Shown here: one piece after another, positions 4,862-6,083 of the stretch
Layout: every line of letters begins with the position of its first letter
Numbering within the stretch: position 1 is the stretch's first letter
Source: Candidatus Bathyarchaeota archaeon UBA185
GTDB taxonomy: Archaea > Thermoproteota > Bathyarchaeia > 40CM-2-53-6
Length of the DNA: 6,083 nt
Direction of reading: 5' to 3'
Assembly: GCA_002495485.1 (NCBI GenBank)
Contig: DAFH01000097.1
Coordinates: 4,812-10,894 of the forward strand
Program-made: the position numbers and the translations under genes
Notes under the pieces: model-generated
Told to the model about the DNA's origin: nothing
What the model saw: the letters and a program-made list of their open reading frames with translations, nothing else
Databases searched by the model: none

Positions 4862-5644
4862 ATGGACGCGCCCGTTGTCGTGAAGTTCGGAGGCTCAGCG
4901 ATTACTGACAAGAAGAAAATCTGTACTCCAAGACTTGACCTCATTCACCGCGCGGTCGGAGAGATCGCCAGCTATCGCAAACCGTTGATTCTCTTGCACG
5001 GCGGAGGATCGTACGCTCATCCCTTCGCGACCAAGTCGCGGATCGCGAGGAGCTTTAGGGGCAGAAACGGCCTCGAAGCTATCTCGGAGATCGAATTGAA
5101 CCTGGACCAATTAACAAGAATCATCGGGGTCGCTCTCCTGCTCCGCCATCGGCCTTTCGTTCCGATTCGCCCCATGAGCTTCATGACACTGCGAGGACAG
5201 GACGTGGGACCATGCTTTCTCCGTCCGCTGACCGCCGCGCTTGATCGTGGAGTCATTCCAGTCATTCATGGAGATCTCGTAGTAGATGAACGAGGAGGTT
5301 TTGGAGTGGTCTCGGCTGATCGGATCGCTTCATTGTTCGCGGAGAAGATGCCCGTGTCAAGGGTTCTTTTCGGATGCGACGTGGAGGGCGTCTACCCCAA
5401 TTCTAAGGCTTCGACAATAGTCAGAGAAGTTGCTAGGACAAACTGTTCTGACCTGCTTAAGGGAATCCGCGAGTCGAGCTTCGACGCTACCGGCGGGATG
5501 CGTGGGAAGGTTGTTGAGGCTCTGAGACTTGCAAGGAGGGGAGTGGAATCGTACATTTTCAACCTGAAGGATCCGTCAAACTTGCGACGGCTGCTCAAGG
5601 GCGATTCTTCGGTTGGGACACGATTTGTCCCGTGGAACTCTTAG
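4862..5644 (+). CDS. ipk: Isopentenyl phosphate kinase
   Basis: An amino-acid-kinase-fold enzyme that phosphorylates isopentenyl phosphate with ATP to give IPP, the last step of the IPK-dependent (alternative) mevalonate pathways in archaea. Numbering from the ATG at 4862 (260 residues): VVVKFGGSAIT near the N-terminus holds the ATP-contacting lysine (K8) and GGS loop. LHGGGSYAHP (45-54) contains the histidine (H53) corresponding to the catalytic His that marks IPK within the fold. VIHGDLVVD follows at about 134-142, then DVEGVY (from D173) and FDATGGM (207-213). The length matches the roughly 260 residues of the Methanocaldococcus enzyme. An in-frame ATG at 4835 would add nine polar residues before the conserved core, so the inner start is preferred, but both are possible. 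The gene converges on a polyprenyl synthase gene that would use its product. Fosfomycin-resistance kinases are related, but the HGGGS-x-x-HP motif and the context favour IPK. Confidence 0.93.
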   Translation: MDAPVVVKFGGSAITDKKKICTPRLDLIHRAVGEIASYRKPLILLHGGGSYAHPFATKSRIARSFRGRNGLEAISEIELNLDQLTRIIGVALLLRHRPFVPIRPMSFMTLRGQDVGPCFLRPLTAALDRGVIPVIHGDLVVDERGGFGVVSADRIASLFAEKMPVSRVLFGCDVEGVYPNSKASTIVREVARTNCSDLLKGIRESSFDATGGMRGKVVEALRLARRGVESYIFNLKDPSNLRRLLKGDSSVGTRFVPWNS

Positions 5645-6083
5645 AAGGATCTGTTGACAATATCATCAGCCAAGTTCGAAAGCCCAGATCGGTAGGACGA
5701 CTCCTTCAAGACGACCAAGTGTTTCTTAGCATCTTCCAAGTATTTGAGCGCAATCTCCTTGCAGTCTCTCTCCGCGGGTGTCTCGCCTACGAGCGCGATG
5801 GCTCGCGACACCTTGGAGTGTGTGACCCTCTCTGTGCTGAGAATCTGTCTGAGCTCAGTTCCTTTTTTCTTGGGCAAGAATCGAAGAGCGACGAGGATGG
5901 CAGCGTTTCCTAGCTTGTGCTCGACGACATCCTTTGCTTGTTGCTTTCCGGTTTTGCTTCCGCAGATGTCCAGTACGTCGTCCATGATTTGAAAAGCGAG
6001 ACCGGCCTTCCAGCCAAATAGGCCGAGTTCACGAACGATTCTTTGGCCTGCGTCTGCTGCGTGTCCTCCTATTTCGCCGGCTG
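5641..6083 (-). CDS. Polyprenyl (GGPP/FPP-type) diphosphate synthase, C-terminal part
   Basis: The minus-strand frame runs from the right edge to a TAA at 5641, giving the last 146 residues; the N-terminus, with the first aspartate-rich motif, is outside the window. The visible part begins AGEIGGHAADAGQRIVRELG and has W-K-A-G-L-A-F-Q-I-M-D-D-V-L-D, the second aspartate-rich motif (DDxxD) of trans-isoprenyl diphosphate synthases. K-Q-Q-A-K-D-V-V-E-H-K-L-G follows, matching the usual 'G-K-x-x-x-D-x-x-x-x-K' stretch. The rest is all-helical with a long charged C-terminal helix region. The enzyme condenses IPP with allylic diphosphates, in archaea mainly to GGPP for ether lipids. Chain length cannot be judged without the N-terminus. 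Translation must start beyond the edge: the ATG at 5985 lies inside the catalytic motif and is not the start. The stop overlaps the stop of ipk by two bases. Confidence 0.92.
   Translation of the reverse strand, partial: AGEIGGHAADAGQRIVRELGLFGWKAGLAFQIMDDVLDICGSKTGKQQAKDVVEHKLGNAAILVALRFLPKKKGTELRQILSTERVTHSKVSRAIALVGETPAERDCKEIALKYLEDAKKHLVVLKESSYRSGLSNLADDIVNRSF

Noticed and set aside
5641..5985. A short 114-residue protein starting at the ATG at 5985
   Set aside because: That ATG is the methionine within the FQIMDDVLD motif; the frame stays open to the right edge, so it is an internal residue of the synthase.
5632..5992. Plus-strand open frames antisense to the polyprenyl synthase
   Set aside because: The minus strand carries the DDxxD motif and continues to the window edge; the plus frames are shadows.

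Overview
The window looks like chromosomal DNA from an archaeon, most likely of the TACK lineage (Nitrososphaeria/Bathyarchaeia-like). Three observations support this: a cysteine-rich protein resembling the TackOD1 output domain, several single-domain KaiC-like ATPases next to small winged-helix (wHTH) proteins, and an isopentenyl phosphate kinase (IPK) beside a polyprenyl diphosphate synthase, as expected for archaeal lipid synthesis by an IPK-dependent mevalonate route. Base composition is close to balanced. Genes are tightly packed, and several appear to start with GTG or TTG. The lineage is inferred from gene content only.

Left part (1-1665, minus strand): a probable operon read leftwards. 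It begins with a 336-residue TackOD1-like protein with three zinc-ribbon-like modules and a C-terminal domain resembling a degenerate PD-(D/E)XK nuclease fold. A 64-residue AbrB/SpoVT-type protein and a multi-pass membrane protein cut by the window edge follow. The gap before the AbrB gene holds two adjacent palindromes.

Centre (1666-4744): a divergent intergenic region separates the TackOD1-like gene from a plus-strand KaiC-like ATPase. It carries a perfect 10-bp element repeated in opposite orientation, so each gene has the same element facing it. Convergent to that ATPase is a minus-strand operon: a small wHTH protein starting with TTG, a KaiC-like ATPase whose ATG overlaps the wHTH stop (TAATG), and a wHTH-KaiC fusion. 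The fusion's reading frame stays open well upstream of its first ATG and appears to encode the missing first helix of the wHTH. In all, three KaiC-like ATPases with different residues at the catalytic glutamate positions lie within about 2.7 kb, next to two or three DNA-binding or output proteins. This is a good candidate for an archaeal KaiC-centred signalling island.

Right part (4745-6083): a lipid-synthesis pair. IPK (plus strand) converges on the C-terminal part of a GGPP/FPP-type synthase (minus strand, cut by the right edge), and the two stop codons overlap. IPK would make the IPP that the synthase condenses, so they act in one pathway. No RNA genes, CRISPR arrays, insertion sequences or attachment sites were seen.
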